Origin: Enterobacter vonholyi
GTDB lineage: Bacteria; Pseudomonadota; Gammaproteobacteria; Enterobacterales; Enterobacteriaceae
Direction: 5' to 3'
DNA: 64,000 nucleotides
Assembly: GCF_008364555.1 (NCBI RefSeq)
Contig: NZ_VTUC01000006.1
Span: 372,001-436,000 of the forward strand
The first letter of the stretch is position 1. Each line of letters starts with the position of its first letter. A program made the translations under genes and the position numbers. Of the stretch, positions 1 to 8,485 are shown one piece after another. Below the pieces are notes generated by a model that saw nothing but the letters and a program-made list of their open reading frames with translations, was not told the origin of the DNA and searched no databases.

Positions 1-1
1 C

Positions 2-514
2 GGCACCACGCGTCTGCTGAACATTGAAGGGATTAACGGTTCGGATTTCGACGACGTCATCACCGGCAACAGCGGTGATAACCAGTTCGAAGGCCGCGGC
101 GGAAATGACACCTTCAACATTGGCAGCGGCGGTCACGATACGTTGCTCTACAAGCTGATCAACGCGTCGGATGCGACGGGCGGTAACGGTCACGACGTGG
201 TGAACGGCTTTACGGTCGGGACCTGGGAAGGGACAGCGGACACGGATCGTATCGACCTGCGCGATCTGCTCTCCGGCAGCGGCTATACCGGCACGGGCTC
301 GGCGAGCTATGTGAACGGCGTGGCCACGCTGGACAGCAGCGCGGGCAATATCAGCGATTACATCCGCGTGGTGCAGAACGGCAGCAATACCGAGATCCAG
401 GTTGACCTGGACGGTACGGGCGGCCAGTTCTCGCCGACCACTCTGGTGACCCTGAACGGCGTGCAGACGGATCTGGCGACGCTGCTGGCGAACCATCAGC
501 TGTTAATTGCGTAA
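2..514 (+). CDS. C-terminal end of a large RTX/Bap-like type I secreted adhesin (5' part outside window)
   Basis: Open from the window edge to a TAA stop, about 170 residues. The first 45 residues carry RTX-like glycine/aspartate turns (NSGDNQFEGRGGNDTF). The rest (DRIDLRDLL, then a Ser/Gly-rich beta region, then a hydrophobic tail ending LLIA) resembles the uncleaved C-terminal secretion signal of BapA/SiiE/LapA-type surface adhesins. Such proteins are exported in one step by a type I system and hold cells to surfaces or to each other. The ABC exporter and HlyD adaptor follow directly, which supports the call. Repeat number, N-terminal retention module and total length cannot be seen here. 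Confidence 0.85.
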   Translation, partial: GTTRLLNIEGINGSDFDDVITGNSGDNQFEGRGGNDTFNIGSGGHDTLLYKLINASDATGGNGHDVVNGFTVGTWEGTADTDRIDLRDLLSGSGYTGTGSASYVNGVATLDSSAGNISDYIRVVQNGSNTEIQVDLDGTGGQFSPTTLVTLNGVQTDLATLLANHQLLIA

Positions 515-520
515 AACAAC

Positions 521-550
521 GCCGCGGGGAGCGATCCCCGCGGCCTTTTG
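521..550 (+). terminator. Intrinsic terminator-like hairpin after the adhesin
   Basis: A perfect 10-bp stem (GCCGCGGGGA / TCCCCGCGGC) with a GCGA loop, followed by CTTTT. It lies 6 bp past the adhesin stop and would separate it from the exporter genes, or reduce read-through so that the exporter is made at lower level than the adhesin. Confidence 0.7.
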
Positions 551-691
551 GCATTTCTTTACACGAATAGTCATAACCCTATATTTCACAAGATTATTTT
601 GCGGGCTCGTTTAGAAAGCGTTCGTTTTTTAATCATCCCGTAAAGGTATCATTTCAGGGCGGAATTACCGCTCTGGACAGGACGTAGCCTT

Positions 692-2872
692 ATGAAGACA
701 CATCCACTGTACGAACCCTGGCTGCAGGGCATGCTCATCATCGCGAAGCACTACCGGCTGGATTTTTCCGCGGAGCATGTTCGGGTCACAATTAACCATG
801 AAAGCCAGTCTCCGCGCCAGCTGGTGCTGGAGGAGATGGCGCGCCAGCTTGGGCTGGGGATGCGTGTGGTGGCGGCGGAAGCGGTATCCCTCGATCCGTG
901 GCGTCTGCCGCTGCTGGCGGAATTTACCGGCGGGCAGATTGCGGTGATCAACCGCATGGACAACGAAGGCAACGTCAGCCTGCAGTTCAGCGGCGATGCG
1001 GGGCTGGAGACGACGCTGACGCGCGAGGAGATCGGGTCGCGGTTAAAGGGCCTGATGGTGCTGCGCCCGCTCGAATCCACGCCGGATGCCCGCGTGGATG
1101 ACTACATCAAACCGTATGAGAAAAACTGGTTCTGGCAGCTGGCGCTGAAGGACTGGCGACGCTACAGCGATATTATGCTTGTGGCGCTGGTGGCTAACGT
1201 GCTGGCGCTCTCAGGCATGGTCTTCTCCATGCAGGTATACGACAGGGTGGTGCCGTCGCAGTCGGAGGCCACGCTGTGGGTGCTGTTTGGCGGCGTGATG
1301 ATTGCCATCGTGTTCGAATTCATCATGCGTATGCTGCGGGTGCATATTTCTGATGTAGTGGGCAAGCGCGCCGACCTGCGTATCTCTGAACGCGTTTTTG
1401 CCCACGCGCTGCGGATTAAAAACGGCGCGCGATCGAAATCAACCGGATCGTTTATCGCGCAGATCCGCGAGCTGGAGTCGGTGCGCGAGCTGATCACTTC
1501 CACCACCATTGCGGCGATTTCCGATCTGCCGTTCTTCCTGCTGTTCGTCTTCATTCTGTGGATGATTGGCGGTCCGCTGGTGCTGGTGGTTCTGCTCGCC
1601 GTGCCGCTGCTGCTCATCCCGGGCCTGCTGGTACAGCGCCCGCTGGGGAAACTCTCCAGCGAAGGGATGCGCGAATCCGCCATCCGTAACGCCACGCTGG
1701 TGGAAGCGGTGCAGGGCATTGAAGACATCAAGCTGATGCGCGCCGAACAGCGTTTCCAGAACCAGTGGAATAACACCAACGACGTCGCCGCCAGCGTCGG
1801 CATGAAGCAGCGCTGGCTGACGGGCCTGCTGCTCACCTGGACGCAGGAGGTGCAGTCCATCGTTTATGCGGTAGTGCTGCTGGTGGGATGTTATCTGGTC
1901 ATCAGCGGCGATATGACCACCGGTGCGCTGGTCGGGACCTCGATTCTGGCGTCGCGGACCATTGCGCCGCTGTCGCAGATCTCAGGCGTGCTCTCGCGCT
2001 GGCAGTCGGCGAAAGTGGCCCGCAAGGGGCTGGACGATCTGATGCAGCGTCCGATTGACGATCCGCAGCACGGCAAGAAGGTGCACAAGGCCCACCTGCG
2101 CGGCGACTATTCGCTTGAGGACGTTGGGTTTTACTACGACGAGGAAGAGAAACTCACCGTGCTCAACATCAGCAAGCTGCAGATCCGCGCCGGGGAGCGC
2201 GTGGCTGTGCTTGGACGCAATGGTTCCGGGAAAAGCACGCTGTTACAGCTTCTGGCGGGCATGCAGGAGCCGCAGCAGGGCAGCATTCTGCTGGACGATA
2301 TTGCGCTCAATCACCTCGACCCGGCCGACGTGCGTCGGGACATGCAGCTGCTGAGCCAGCAGGCCCGGCTGTTCTTTGGCTCCGTGCGGGACAACATCCT
2401 GATGGGGAACCCGCTCGCCACCGATGACGAAATTCATCAGGCGCTGGTCAACAGCGGCGCGCTGGAGTTTGTGCGCAAGCAGAAAATGGGGCTGAACACC
2501 ATCATTAACGAAGGCGGAACGGGCCTCTCCGGCGGACAGCGTCAGGCGCTGCTGCTGGCGCGTGCCCTGATCACTTCACCAAATATCCTGCTGCTGGACG
2601 AACCTACCGCCTGGCTGGACGAAATGAGCGAGAAGCAGTTTATTCAGCATCTTCACAAATGGCTGGGTAAACGCCGGACGCTGGTCGTGGCGACGCATCG
2701 CCTGCCGATTCTGGACCTGGTCGACCGCATCATCGTGCTGGAAAACGGCAAGGTGGTGATGGACGGACCGCGCGACGCTATCCTGCACCAGCACGGTATG
2801 GCACCGCAAAAAGCAGCACAGCGCACCGTGACCATGAAGCCGGCGGCGGTTGCAGAGGGGGGCGCGGCATGA
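692..2872 (+). CDS. Type I secretion ABC transporter/permease, LapB/RTX-toxin exporter type
   Basis: 726 residues, the usual length for a LapB/HlyB-type exporter. Residues 1 to about 130 form a C39-like domain without an obvious catalytic cysteine, as in exporters that bind but do not cleave their substrate. Membrane segments follow at about 160-430. The nucleotide-binding domain has Walker A GRNGSGKST near 508, signature LSGGQRQ near 612 and Walker B ILLLDEP near 633. Preceded by AGGACG as ribosome site. It overlaps the hlyD-type gene by 4 bp (ATGA), so the two are co-translated. Its likely substrate is the adhesin just upstream. Confidence 0.92.
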   Translation: MKTHPLYEPWLQGMLIIAKHYRLDFSAEHVRVTINHESQSPRQLVLEEMARQLGLGMRVVAAEAVSLDPWRLPLLAEFTGGQIAVINRMDNEGNVSLQFSGDAGLETTLTREEIGSRLKGLMVLRPLESTPDARVDDYIKPYEKNWFWQLALKDWRRYSDIMLVALVANVLALSGMVFSMQVYDRVVPSQSEATLWVLFGGVMIAIVFEFIMRMLRVHISDVVGKRADLRISERVFAHALRIKNGARSKSTGSFIAQIRELESVRELITSTTIAAISDLPFFLLFVFILWMIGGPLVLVVLLAVPLLLIPGLLVQRPLGKLSSEGMRESAIRNATLVEAVQGIEDIKLMRAEQRFQNQWNNTNDVAASVGMKQRWLTGLLLTWTQEVQSIVYAVVLLVGCYLVISGDMTTGALVGTSILASRTIAPLSQISGVLSRWQSAKVARKGLDDLMQRPIDDPQHGKKVHKAHLRGDYSLEDVGFYYDEEEKLTVLNISKLQIRAGERVAVLGRNGSGKSTLLQLLAGMQEPQQGSILLDDIALNHLDPADVRRDMQLLSQQARLFFGSVRDNILMGNPLATDDEIHQALVNSGALEFVRKQKMGLNTIINEGGTGLSGGQRQALLLARALITSPNILLLDEPTAWLDEMSEKQFIQHLHKWLGKRRTLVVATHRLPILDLVDRIIVLENGKVVMDGPRDAILHQHGMAPQKAAQRTVTMKPAAVAEGGAA

Positions 2873-4044
2873 ATGATTTGTCTGGTTTCAATAGCCGGCT
2901 GAAGGAGCCTCGCCTGCCGCGATCTACCCTGGTGGCATGGTCGCTGTTTGCCCTGCTGGCGGTGTTTATCGCCTGGGCAAGCCTGTTCCATCTGGATGAG
3001 GTGACCACCGGCAGCGGTAAGGTGATACCATCTTCGCATGAGCAGGTCATTCAGTCCCTGGAAGGCGGCATTATCCACAGCCTGATGGTGCGCGAAGGCG
3101 ACATTGTGGAACGCGGCCAGCAGCTCGCGCAGCTTGACCGGACGAAAACCGAGTCGAGCGTGCTGGAGAGTGAGTCTCGTCTGAATGCGGCGCTGGCAAC
3201 GGCGGCGCGCCTGAAGGCCGAGGTGAACGACACGGAACTCGCGTTTCCGGAAGAACTGGATGACGACGTTGAGCTGGTCAAACAGGAAACGGCGCTCTAC
3301 CAGTCCCGTCGTGAAAGCCTCGAAAAAGGACTGGCCGGTTTGCGTCAGGGGGCCGAGCTGGTGCAGCGCGAACTGTCGTTAACCCGTCCGCTGGTGACAC
3401 AGGGAGCGGCCAGCAAGGTGGAGGTGCTACGTCTTGAGCGTCAGAAAAATGAGCTTGAGAACAAAATCACCGAGATGAAAAACCAGTATTACGTTCGCGC
3501 CCGTGAAGAGCTGGCGAAAGCCAATGCGGAGATTGAAGCCCAGCGTTCGGTGATGAAGGGTCGGGAAGACTCTCTGACCCGGCTGACCTTCAATGCCCCG
3601 GTTCGCGGGATCGTGAAGGATATCGACGTTACGACCGTGGGAGGCGTCATCCCGCCGAACGGCAAGCTGATGAGTCTGGTTCCGCTTGACGATCAGATGG
3701 TGGTTGAAGCGAAAATTTCGCCGCGCGATGTGGCGTTTATCCATCCCGGACAGAAGGCGCTGGTAAAAGTGACGGCCTATGACTACTCCATTTACGGCGG
3801 GCTGGAAGGGGAAGTGACCATGATTTCGCCGGACACCCTGCAGGATGAGGTGAAAAGAGATGTTTATTACTATCGCGTCTATATCCGTACCGACAGTAAC
3901 CATCTGACCAATAAGCAAGGTCAGGAATTCCCGGTCTTTCCGGGCATGATTGCTACCGTAGACATTAAAACCGGCAGCAAAACCATTCTGGATTATCTGT
4001 TGAAACCGCTGAACAAGGCAAAAGAGGCGCTGCGGGAACGATAG
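2869..4044 (+). CDS. HlyD-family periplasmic adaptor of the type I secretion system
   Basis: 391 residues. One N-terminal membrane anchor at about 20-42 (STLVAWSLFALLAVFIAW), a lipoyl-like half with the SGKVIPSSHEQ and EGGIIHSL motifs, a long helical hairpin at about 100-240, then the second lipoyl half (TRLTFNAPVRGIVKDI) and a beta-barrel region. It links the inner-membrane ABC protein to an outer-membrane TolC-type channel. No outer-membrane channel gene follows it; that gene is either upstream of the window or supplied by housekeeping TolC (inference). Translationally coupled to the ABC gene. Confidence 0.92.
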   Translation: MNDLSGFNSRLKEPRLPRSTLVAWSLFALLAVFIAWASLFHLDEVTTGSGKVIPSSHEQVIQSLEGGIIHSLMVREGDIVERGQQLAQLDRTKTESSVLESESRLNAALATAARLKAEVNDTELAFPEELDDDVELVKQETALYQSRRESLEKGLAGLRQGAELVQRELSLTRPLVTQGAASKVEVLRLERQKNELENKITEMKNQYYVRAREELAKANAEIEAQRSVMKGREDSLTRLTFNAPVRGIVKDIDVTTVGGVIPPNGKLMSLVPLDDQMVVEAKISPRDVAFIHPGQKALVKVTAYDYSIYGGLEGEVTMISPDTLQDEVKRDVYYYRVYIRTDSNHLTNKQGQEFPVFPGMIATVDIKTGSKTILDYLLKPLNKAKEALRER

Positions 4045-4050
4045 GTTAAG

Positions 4051-4072
4051 GGCGTTCGGAACACCGAACGCC
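4051..4072. terminator. Hairpin between convergent exporter and regulator genes
   Basis: Perfect 9-bp stem GGCGTTCGG / CCGAACGCC with an AACA loop, 6 bp after the hlyD-type stop and 7 bp from the stop of the convergent regulator. There is no long T tract on either side, so termination may be weak. Confidence 0.5.
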
Positions 4073-4079
4073 TGGTGAA

Positions 4080-4964
4080 TTATACGGTTGACGTCATGTT
4101 TTGAGCGTGGCGTCGCTCTTTAGGTACAACGTTGATGTAATGGGTAACATACGCAAAATATAATCCGGCATAATTTTCAACAAGTTCGAGAAACGCCGGG
4201 TATATCGACATTCGACCATCACCACGATCTTTAAGATAACCTGCCTCTTGTGCCGATTTAATTATTCGGTTGACGTGAATGCGCGAAACAAAAAATTCTT
4301 TTGCTAGCGTGCTTGCTGAATATTCAATGACGGCACCATGGGCTGATTTGTTTTTCATGGCCTGCAGGTAAAGATAAAGCATAATCATACGCCCGCCATC
4401 TTTATCGATAAATAACCCCACTTCTGGCAGCACCTTTCGGAACGTTAATCCCCGAAAAAGATATTCAGCCGCGCGGCGAAAAAAGTTGTTTCTCAAAATA
4501 TCATTATCCAACAGGTTAACATTAATGTTAAATGCTGGGTAAAGAATACTGACGGGCAAAAAAGCACCGGACATATAACGCTTAAGTTCATTAAGACCTT
4601 TTTCAGTGGGCGCGATTCTCGTTTTACGTCGGTCTTCCATGCAGCGCCAGGTCCTGATGCGCCCGGTAGTTCTGAGTATCGTAATGATCGCAATAACGCT
4701 GTTAGGGCTGGCTATCTTATAGCGAGAACATAACTCTTTAATCTCTGAAACTGACTCGGCCTGATTTCCAAAAATAAAACAACACATGGAGAGAATAATA
4801 TTGAATCGTGATTCCTGCAGCATTGTCTTGTAGAACAAAGGTTGTTTTTTGTAGATGGTGTCATTAATTGTGTAGTGCTCTGATATTGCCTCACCGAATC
4901 GCGGATTGCTCTTTATAACATCCCTTCGATGTAGCAAGGCCCTGGATGAGATATGATTATCCAT
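4080..4964 (-). CDS. Two-headed winged-helix transcriptional regulator, family unknown
   Basis: 294 residues; I do not recognise a named family. Residues about 70-135 look like a MarR-type winged helix (VSEIKELCSRYKIASPNS, then a basic wing DRRKTRIAPTEKGLNELKRYM). Residues about 225-275 look like a second helix-turn-helix with wing (SASTLAKEFFVSRIHVNRII, then LKDRGDGRMSIYP). No membrane segment or sensor domain is evident. The gene is visibly AT-rich beside the adhesin exporter. It is transcribed divergently from the LuxR-EAL gene across 276 bp, so it probably controls that gene, itself or the adhesin locus (inference). Confidence 0.6.
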   Translation of the reverse strand: MDNHISSRALLHRRDVIKSNPRFGEAISEHYTINDTIYKKQPLFYKTMLQESRFNIILSMCCFIFGNQAESVSEIKELCSRYKIASPNSVIAIITILRTTGRIRTWRCMEDRRKTRIAPTEKGLNELKRYMSGAFLPVSILYPAFNINVNLLDNDILRNNFFRRAAEYLFRGLTFRKVLPEVGLFIDKDGGRMIMLYLYLQAMKNKSAHGAVIEYSASTLAKEFFVSRIHVNRIIKSAQEAGYLKDRGDGRMSIYPAFLELVENYAGLYFAYVTHYINVVPKERRHAQNMTSTV

Positions 4965-5240
4965 AGCATTTTTCTCGTATTTGAATGAACCGATAGATGA
5001 AGTATCCAGTCTTCTTTTTCGGAATTTTCATTATACCCTGAGAATGAGATGTTTGTCGGGGTTATTTGAAAAGAAAAGTATATTTAAACCGCGGTGATTA
5101 ACGCAAAGATGTTCCGGTGAGTTCAACTGATAAATGTTTCGTACCCTGTGGCTGTATTGTAAAATTAATGATTATAAAAGGTGCGTTAGATTTTACGTGT
5201 TCACAAATGGAAAAGGTGCGTTAGTGCCCAGGAGCAGTTT
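4965..5240. promoter_or_regulatory. Divergent AT-rich control region with a 14-bp direct repeat
   Basis: 276 bp between two divergent regulators. It contains an exact repeat AAAAGGTGCGTTAG at 5176-5189 and 5211-5224, 35 bp from start to start, the second copy ending 16 bp before the EAL start codon. Spacing of about 3.3 helical turns would suit paired protein binding. I could not assign a confident promoter. Confidence 0.55.
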
Positions 5241-6704
5241 ATGACCCACAAAATTTCTCACAGAAATGGGGCGTGCGATGAACAAAAATTTGTCATTTCA
5301 GCCTGCGGTTTTACGTTCCAGGGATATCGTCTGATCCTAAGCCAGTACGGAATAGAGGCTTCGCATCTGCACTTTGAGGGGGATGAAATATCCGAGCGGG
5401 ATATGGAAAATATCCTTATAAATCAAACTGCTCATATCGTTGTCTTTCTTGGTAAGGGGGTCGTGAATCTCCTGGAAAGCCTGAAGCGTCTGGCATCCGT
5501 GCTCAATACACTTCCCGTTATTCGACGCGTCACCCTGTATGGTGAAATGCCGGATGGCTGGCTGTATCGCACCCTGGGCAGTCTTTTAAATAATAGTTAT
5601 CAGTTATCATTGATTCGTATAGCCCGCGTTTCAGATATTATAACCTTTATTCATCCGCACCATAATTTATTTAAGGACCGTTCGTGCTTATTGCGCGATC
5701 GTTACCGGGATAACTCTTCCCAGGAAAACGTAAAGTGGCTAACAAAAAGAGAGATTGATGTTTTATTAAATTTCTATCGCGGTATGTCAGTAAAAGAAAT
5801 GTGCGAAAGAATGGGGTTGTCGAATAAAACGGTTTATACCCATCGGAAGGAGGGTGTTCTCAAATTAAATTTAATTAAGCGATGGCTACACGATCCGCAT
5901 AATTTAAAAGCGGAAGGGCGAATTAAACATCAGCGCCAGAAAACAGAATTCACGGATAAGGAAACAGAAATATTTAATGCGCTACTTAAAAGAGAGATCT
6001 TCCCTGCCTATCAGATTATTACCGATCGTGACAAAAAGGGCGTAGGTTTTGAAATACTTATCCGCTGGAATAAAAACGGTAAAATTGTCAAGCCAGCCAG
6101 TTTTCTCACGGACATTTCAAATCATGAGATATGGTTAAAAATAACAGCGTTAGTCATCCATGCCGCCGTTTCGGGTATTAATAAGTATAACGGGAAATAT
6201 TATTTTTCTGTGAACATCCCGCCTCGCCTGGCTTCCGGGAATGCATTGCCTGATATGGCACGCAAAGCCATCGATATGCTGCTCAAACCGCAGTGGGCCG
6301 AAAAGCTGGTCTTTGAATTTGCAGAGGATATTGACGTAACGAAGGACAAAAGGATCCCTGAAACCATGCGGCATTTACGTAATACGGGGTGTCGATTGTA
6401 TCTGGATGACTGCTTCTCGAATCATCAAACTATGTTCCCGGTGCGCCAGGTGCATTTTGATGGACTTAAGCTGGATCGGGACATCGTTGAGCATTTTGTG
6501 GCAAACGATAATGACTATAACCTGATTAAAGCGATACAGCTTTATAGCGATATGACCGGAACGGACTGTATTGCAGAGGGGGTTGATAGTGAAGAAAAGT
6601 TTGAGAAATTAGTCGCGCTAGGCGTCAAGAATTTTCAGGGGTATTATTTATCGCGGGCCGTGAAAGAGGATGAGTTAGACCGTATGGTAAGATTGTTTAG
6701 TTAG
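5241..6704 (+). CDS. LuxR-type DNA-binding protein with C-terminal EAL domain
   Basis: 487 residues. N-terminal about 150 residues of receiver-like or unknown fold; LuxR-type helix-turn-helix at about 165-215 (WLTKREIDVLL, SNKTVYTHRK); EAL domain from about 240 to the end. The signature reads EIL (Glu271) rather than EAL, and loop 6 reads LDDCFSNHQ rather than DDFGTGYS. The usual metal and catalytic positions are nevertheless present: Asn in SVNIPP, Glu in VFEFAED, the Asp pair, Lys in GLKLDRD, Glu in AEGVDS, Gln in NFQGYY. It may be a c-di-GMP phosphodiesterase or a c-di-GMP-sensing transcription factor. Strong ribosome site AGGAG. AT-rich like its divergent partner. Confidence 0.85.
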   Translation: MTHKISHRNGACDEQKFVISACGFTFQGYRLILSQYGIEASHLHFEGDEISERDMENILINQTAHIVVFLGKGVVNLLESLKRLASVLNTLPVIRRVTLYGEMPDGWLYRTLGSLLNNSYQLSLIRIARVSDIITFIHPHHNLFKDRSCLLRDRYRDNSSQENVKWLTKREIDVLLNFYRGMSVKEMCERMGLSNKTVYTHRKEGVLKLNLIKRWLHDPHNLKAEGRIKHQRQKTEFTDKETEIFNALLKREIFPAYQIITDRDKKGVGFEILIRWNKNGKIVKPASFLTDISNHEIWLKITALVIHAAVSGINKYNGKYYFSVNIPPRLASGNALPDMARKAIDMLLKPQWAEKLVFEFAEDIDVTKDKRIPETMRHLRNTGCRLYLDDCFSNHQTMFPVRQVHFDGLKLDRDIVEHFVANDNDYNLIKAIQLYSDMTGTDCIAEGVDSEEKFEKLVALGVKNFQGYYLSRAVKEDELDRMVRLFS

Positions 6705-6713
6705 GTAAAAATA

Positions 6714-6737
6714 AAGCCCCGAAGGGGCTTTTATTAT
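6714..6737. terminator. Bidirectional intrinsic terminator
   Basis: AAGCCCC-GAA-GGGGCTT followed by TTATTATTTT on the + strand and preceded by AAAATA (giving T on the - strand). It ends the EAL gene and overlaps the 3' end of the convergent small membrane-protein gene. Confidence 0.8.
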
Positions 6738-7006
6738 TTTCGACCCAGCAACAGACCGAGAACAATACCGACAGCACCCGCGGCGACGAGGCCGGTGAGG
6801 GGATTATTTCTGACCGCTTCTGTTACATCGGAAACGGCATCGCTGGCCTGCGCGGCATATTTTTTGGCTGCACCTTTTACCTGATGCTTTGGTGAATCAA
6901 CGAATTCACCAAACTGCTGCTGCGCTGAGCCTGCTAGTTCATCAAATTTATTTTTTGCTTTATCTTCAGCAAACTGGGTGTTTTTATCAGTACCGAAATC
7001 AGACAT
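6734..7006 (-). CDS. Small stress-type protein with C-terminal membrane anchor (ElaB/YqjD/DUF883-like)
   Basis: 90 residues. An Ala/Lys/Gln-rich amphipathic N-terminal part (KNKFDELAGSAQQQFGEF resembles CsbD as well) is followed by VRNNPLTGLVAAGAVGIVLG, a glycine-zipper tail anchor typical of ElaB/YqjD proteins, ending LLLGRK. Relatives bind ribosomes or the inner membrane in stationary phase; that role is inferred. Excellent ribosome site AGGAGG 5 bp from the start. A sigma-S-like -10 lies about 27 bp upstream. Family assignment between DUF883 and CsbD is not certain. Confidence 0.8.
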   Translation of the reverse strand: MSDFGTDKNTQFAEDKAKNKFDELAGSAQQQFGEFVDSPKHQVKGAAKKYAAQASDAVSDVTEAVRNNPLTGLVAAGAVGIVLGLLLGRK

Positions 7007-7032
7007 TTTTGCCTCCTTTTGTTGATAATTAA

Positions 7033-7039
7033 AGGATAG
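7033..7039 (-). promoter_or_regulatory. Possible sigma-S -10 element of the small membrane-protein gene
   Basis: On the - strand CTATCCT followed by TTAA, close to the sigma-S extended pattern CTAtaCTTAA. No convincing -35 at standard spacing. Call rests on the motif and the stress-type product. Confidence 0.35.
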
Positions 7040-7125
7040 CCGCTCTTTGTGGATACGGGAGACGCAAGGCTAAATTCGGCACCTGAAAGGGCGGTTTTCG
7101 GATATATCTCTATATCCGGAACCCG

Positions 7126-7794
7126 TTATTTCTCATTGTCATCCTGACCGTAAAACAGTTTCCCGATGCGGATCAGAGGGCGGCCCTGTGACTTACGGTG
7201 CAGGTTACTGTCTCTGAGCGAATAAACGCAGCCGCAGTATTCCTGCTGGTAAAACTGTTCCCGCTTGCTGATCTCAATCATGCGTGAAGAGCCGCCCTGT
7301 TTGCGCCAGTTATAGTCCCAGTAAACCATACCCGGATAGCGCGCGGCCGCACGCTGGCCGCAGTCGTTTATCTGCTGCATGTTCTTCCAGCGGGAGATCC
7401 CGAGCGAGCTGCTGATGACGTTGAATCCATTCTCTGCCGCATAGAGCGCCGTACGCTCGAAACGCATATCGAAGCACATGGTGCAGCGGACGCCGCGCTC
7501 GGGTTCCCATTCCATGCCTTTCGCGCGCTCAAACCAGTTATCGGTGTCGTAATCGGCATCAACAAACGGCACGCCGTGTTTTTCCGCAAAGCGAATATTC
7601 TCCTCTTTACGAATGAGGTATTCCTTTTGCGGATGGATATTGGGGTTATAGAAGAAAATGGTGTACTCAATGCCCGACGCCTGGATGGCCTCCATCACTT
7701 CACCCGAGCAGGGGGCGCAGCAGGAGTGCAGCAGCAGTTTGTCAGCGCCGTTTGGCAAGGTGAGTTGAGGGCGGATAAAAGGGGCTGTCGTCAT
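7126..7794 (-). CDS. queH: Epoxyqueuosine reductase QueH
   Basis: 222 residues from the chosen ATG. QueH reduces epoxyqueuosine to queuosine in tRNA and is a non-homologous replacement for QueG. The paired cysteine motifs of the family are visible: [13 protein letters not shown] near the N-terminus, RCTMCFDMR in the middle and [13 protein letters not shown] near the end; together they bind an iron-sulfur cluster and a nearby metal. The frame stays open 198 bp further upstream, but that extension has no homologous character and runs into the neighbouring acetyltransferase gene, so the internal start was chosen. Its ribosome site is weak. Confidence 0.88.
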   Translation of the reverse strand: MTTAPFIRPQLTLPNGADKLLLHSCCAPCSGEVMEAIQASGIEYTIFFYNPNIHPQKEYLIRKEENIRFAEKHGVPFVDADYDTDNWFERAKGMEWEPERGVRCTMCFDMRFERTALYAAENGFNVISSSLGISRWKNMQQINDCGQRAAARYPGMVYWDYNWRKQGGSSRMIEISKREQFYQQEYCGCVYSLRDSNLHRKSQGRPLIRIGKLFYGQDDNEK

Positions 7795-7879
7795 GGCGTT
7801 CTGCACTATGTTTATGAATTTTATGGAAGGGTAGCATAAATTCAGAATCTGTTGAGACGGGATCGACGCAGGAAAGAGC

Positions 7880-7898
7880 GATCCCGCGGGGCGGGATC
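7880..7898 (-). terminator. Hairpin after the acetyltransferase gene
   Basis: Perfect 8-bp stem GATCCCGC / GCGGGATC with a GGG loop; on the - strand it is followed by GCTCTTTCCT. Lies between the acetyltransferase stop and queH. Confidence 0.5.
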
Positions 7899-7918
7899 TT
7901 CTCGGGTATGACGTGCCG

Positions 7919-8395
7919 CTATTCGGCAAATTTGAGCAACGCTTCTCCGTCAAGACGGTATCGTACCCATTCGGACTGCGGCAGCGCGCCAATGCTCAGA
8001 TAAAAATTGATGGCGGGCTGGTTCCAGTCCAGCACGCTCCATTCGAGGCGGCCACACTGCCGTTTTACCGCGAGCTGAGCGATATGTTTTAGCAGCGCTG
8101 TTCCCGCGCCTTTACCGCGATATTCCGGGGAAACGTAAAGGTCTTCCATATAAATCCCGTTGCGGCCAAGCCAGGTTGAATAGCTGGTGAAGAACACGGC
8201 ATAGCCGGCGATCTTGCCTTCACACTCCGCGATCAACGCTTCGGTTTTTGTGCCTGCGCCAAAGAGCGTTTCCCGGATCTCCTCCGGTGTGGTAACCACT
8301 TCTTCCGGGGCTTTTTCATACACCGCCAGCTCATAAATCATGGCGTAAATGGCTGCCGCATCTTCGGGGCGCGCCTGACGAAGGGTGATGCTCAT
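7919..8395 (-). CDS. GNAT-family N-acetyltransferase (SSAT-like)
   Basis: 158 residues from the ATG preceded by AGGAAA; a longer frame without homologous character exists upstream. Acetyl-CoA-binding motif [16 protein letters not shown] at about 100-115, the preceding beta strand MEDLYVS, and NFYLSIGA near the end are typical. The early segment [14 protein letters not shown] resembles spermidine/diamine acetyltransferases, but the substrate cannot be fixed from sequence. Confidence 0.85.
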   Translation of the reverse strand: MSITLRQARPEDAAAIYAMIYELAVYEKAPEEVVTTPEEIRETLFGAGTKTEALIAECEGKIAGYAVFFTSYSTWLGRNGIYMEDLYVSPEYRGKGAGTALLKHIAQLAVKRQCGRLEWSVLDWNQPAINFYLSIGALPQSEWVRYRLDGEALLKFAE

Positions 8396-8485
8396 TGTTT
8401 TTCCTGCTTTTTTGCGTGCGTCTTGATTGATGGCGTTAAGCATACGGCGTATTGTCTGAAGAATTAAGTGCAATGAAATCAACAA

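Noticed and set aside
7795-7992. N-terminal extension of queH
   Set aside because: The added residues overlap the neighbouring gene and include no homologous segment; translation from the internal ATG starts just before the first Cys motif.
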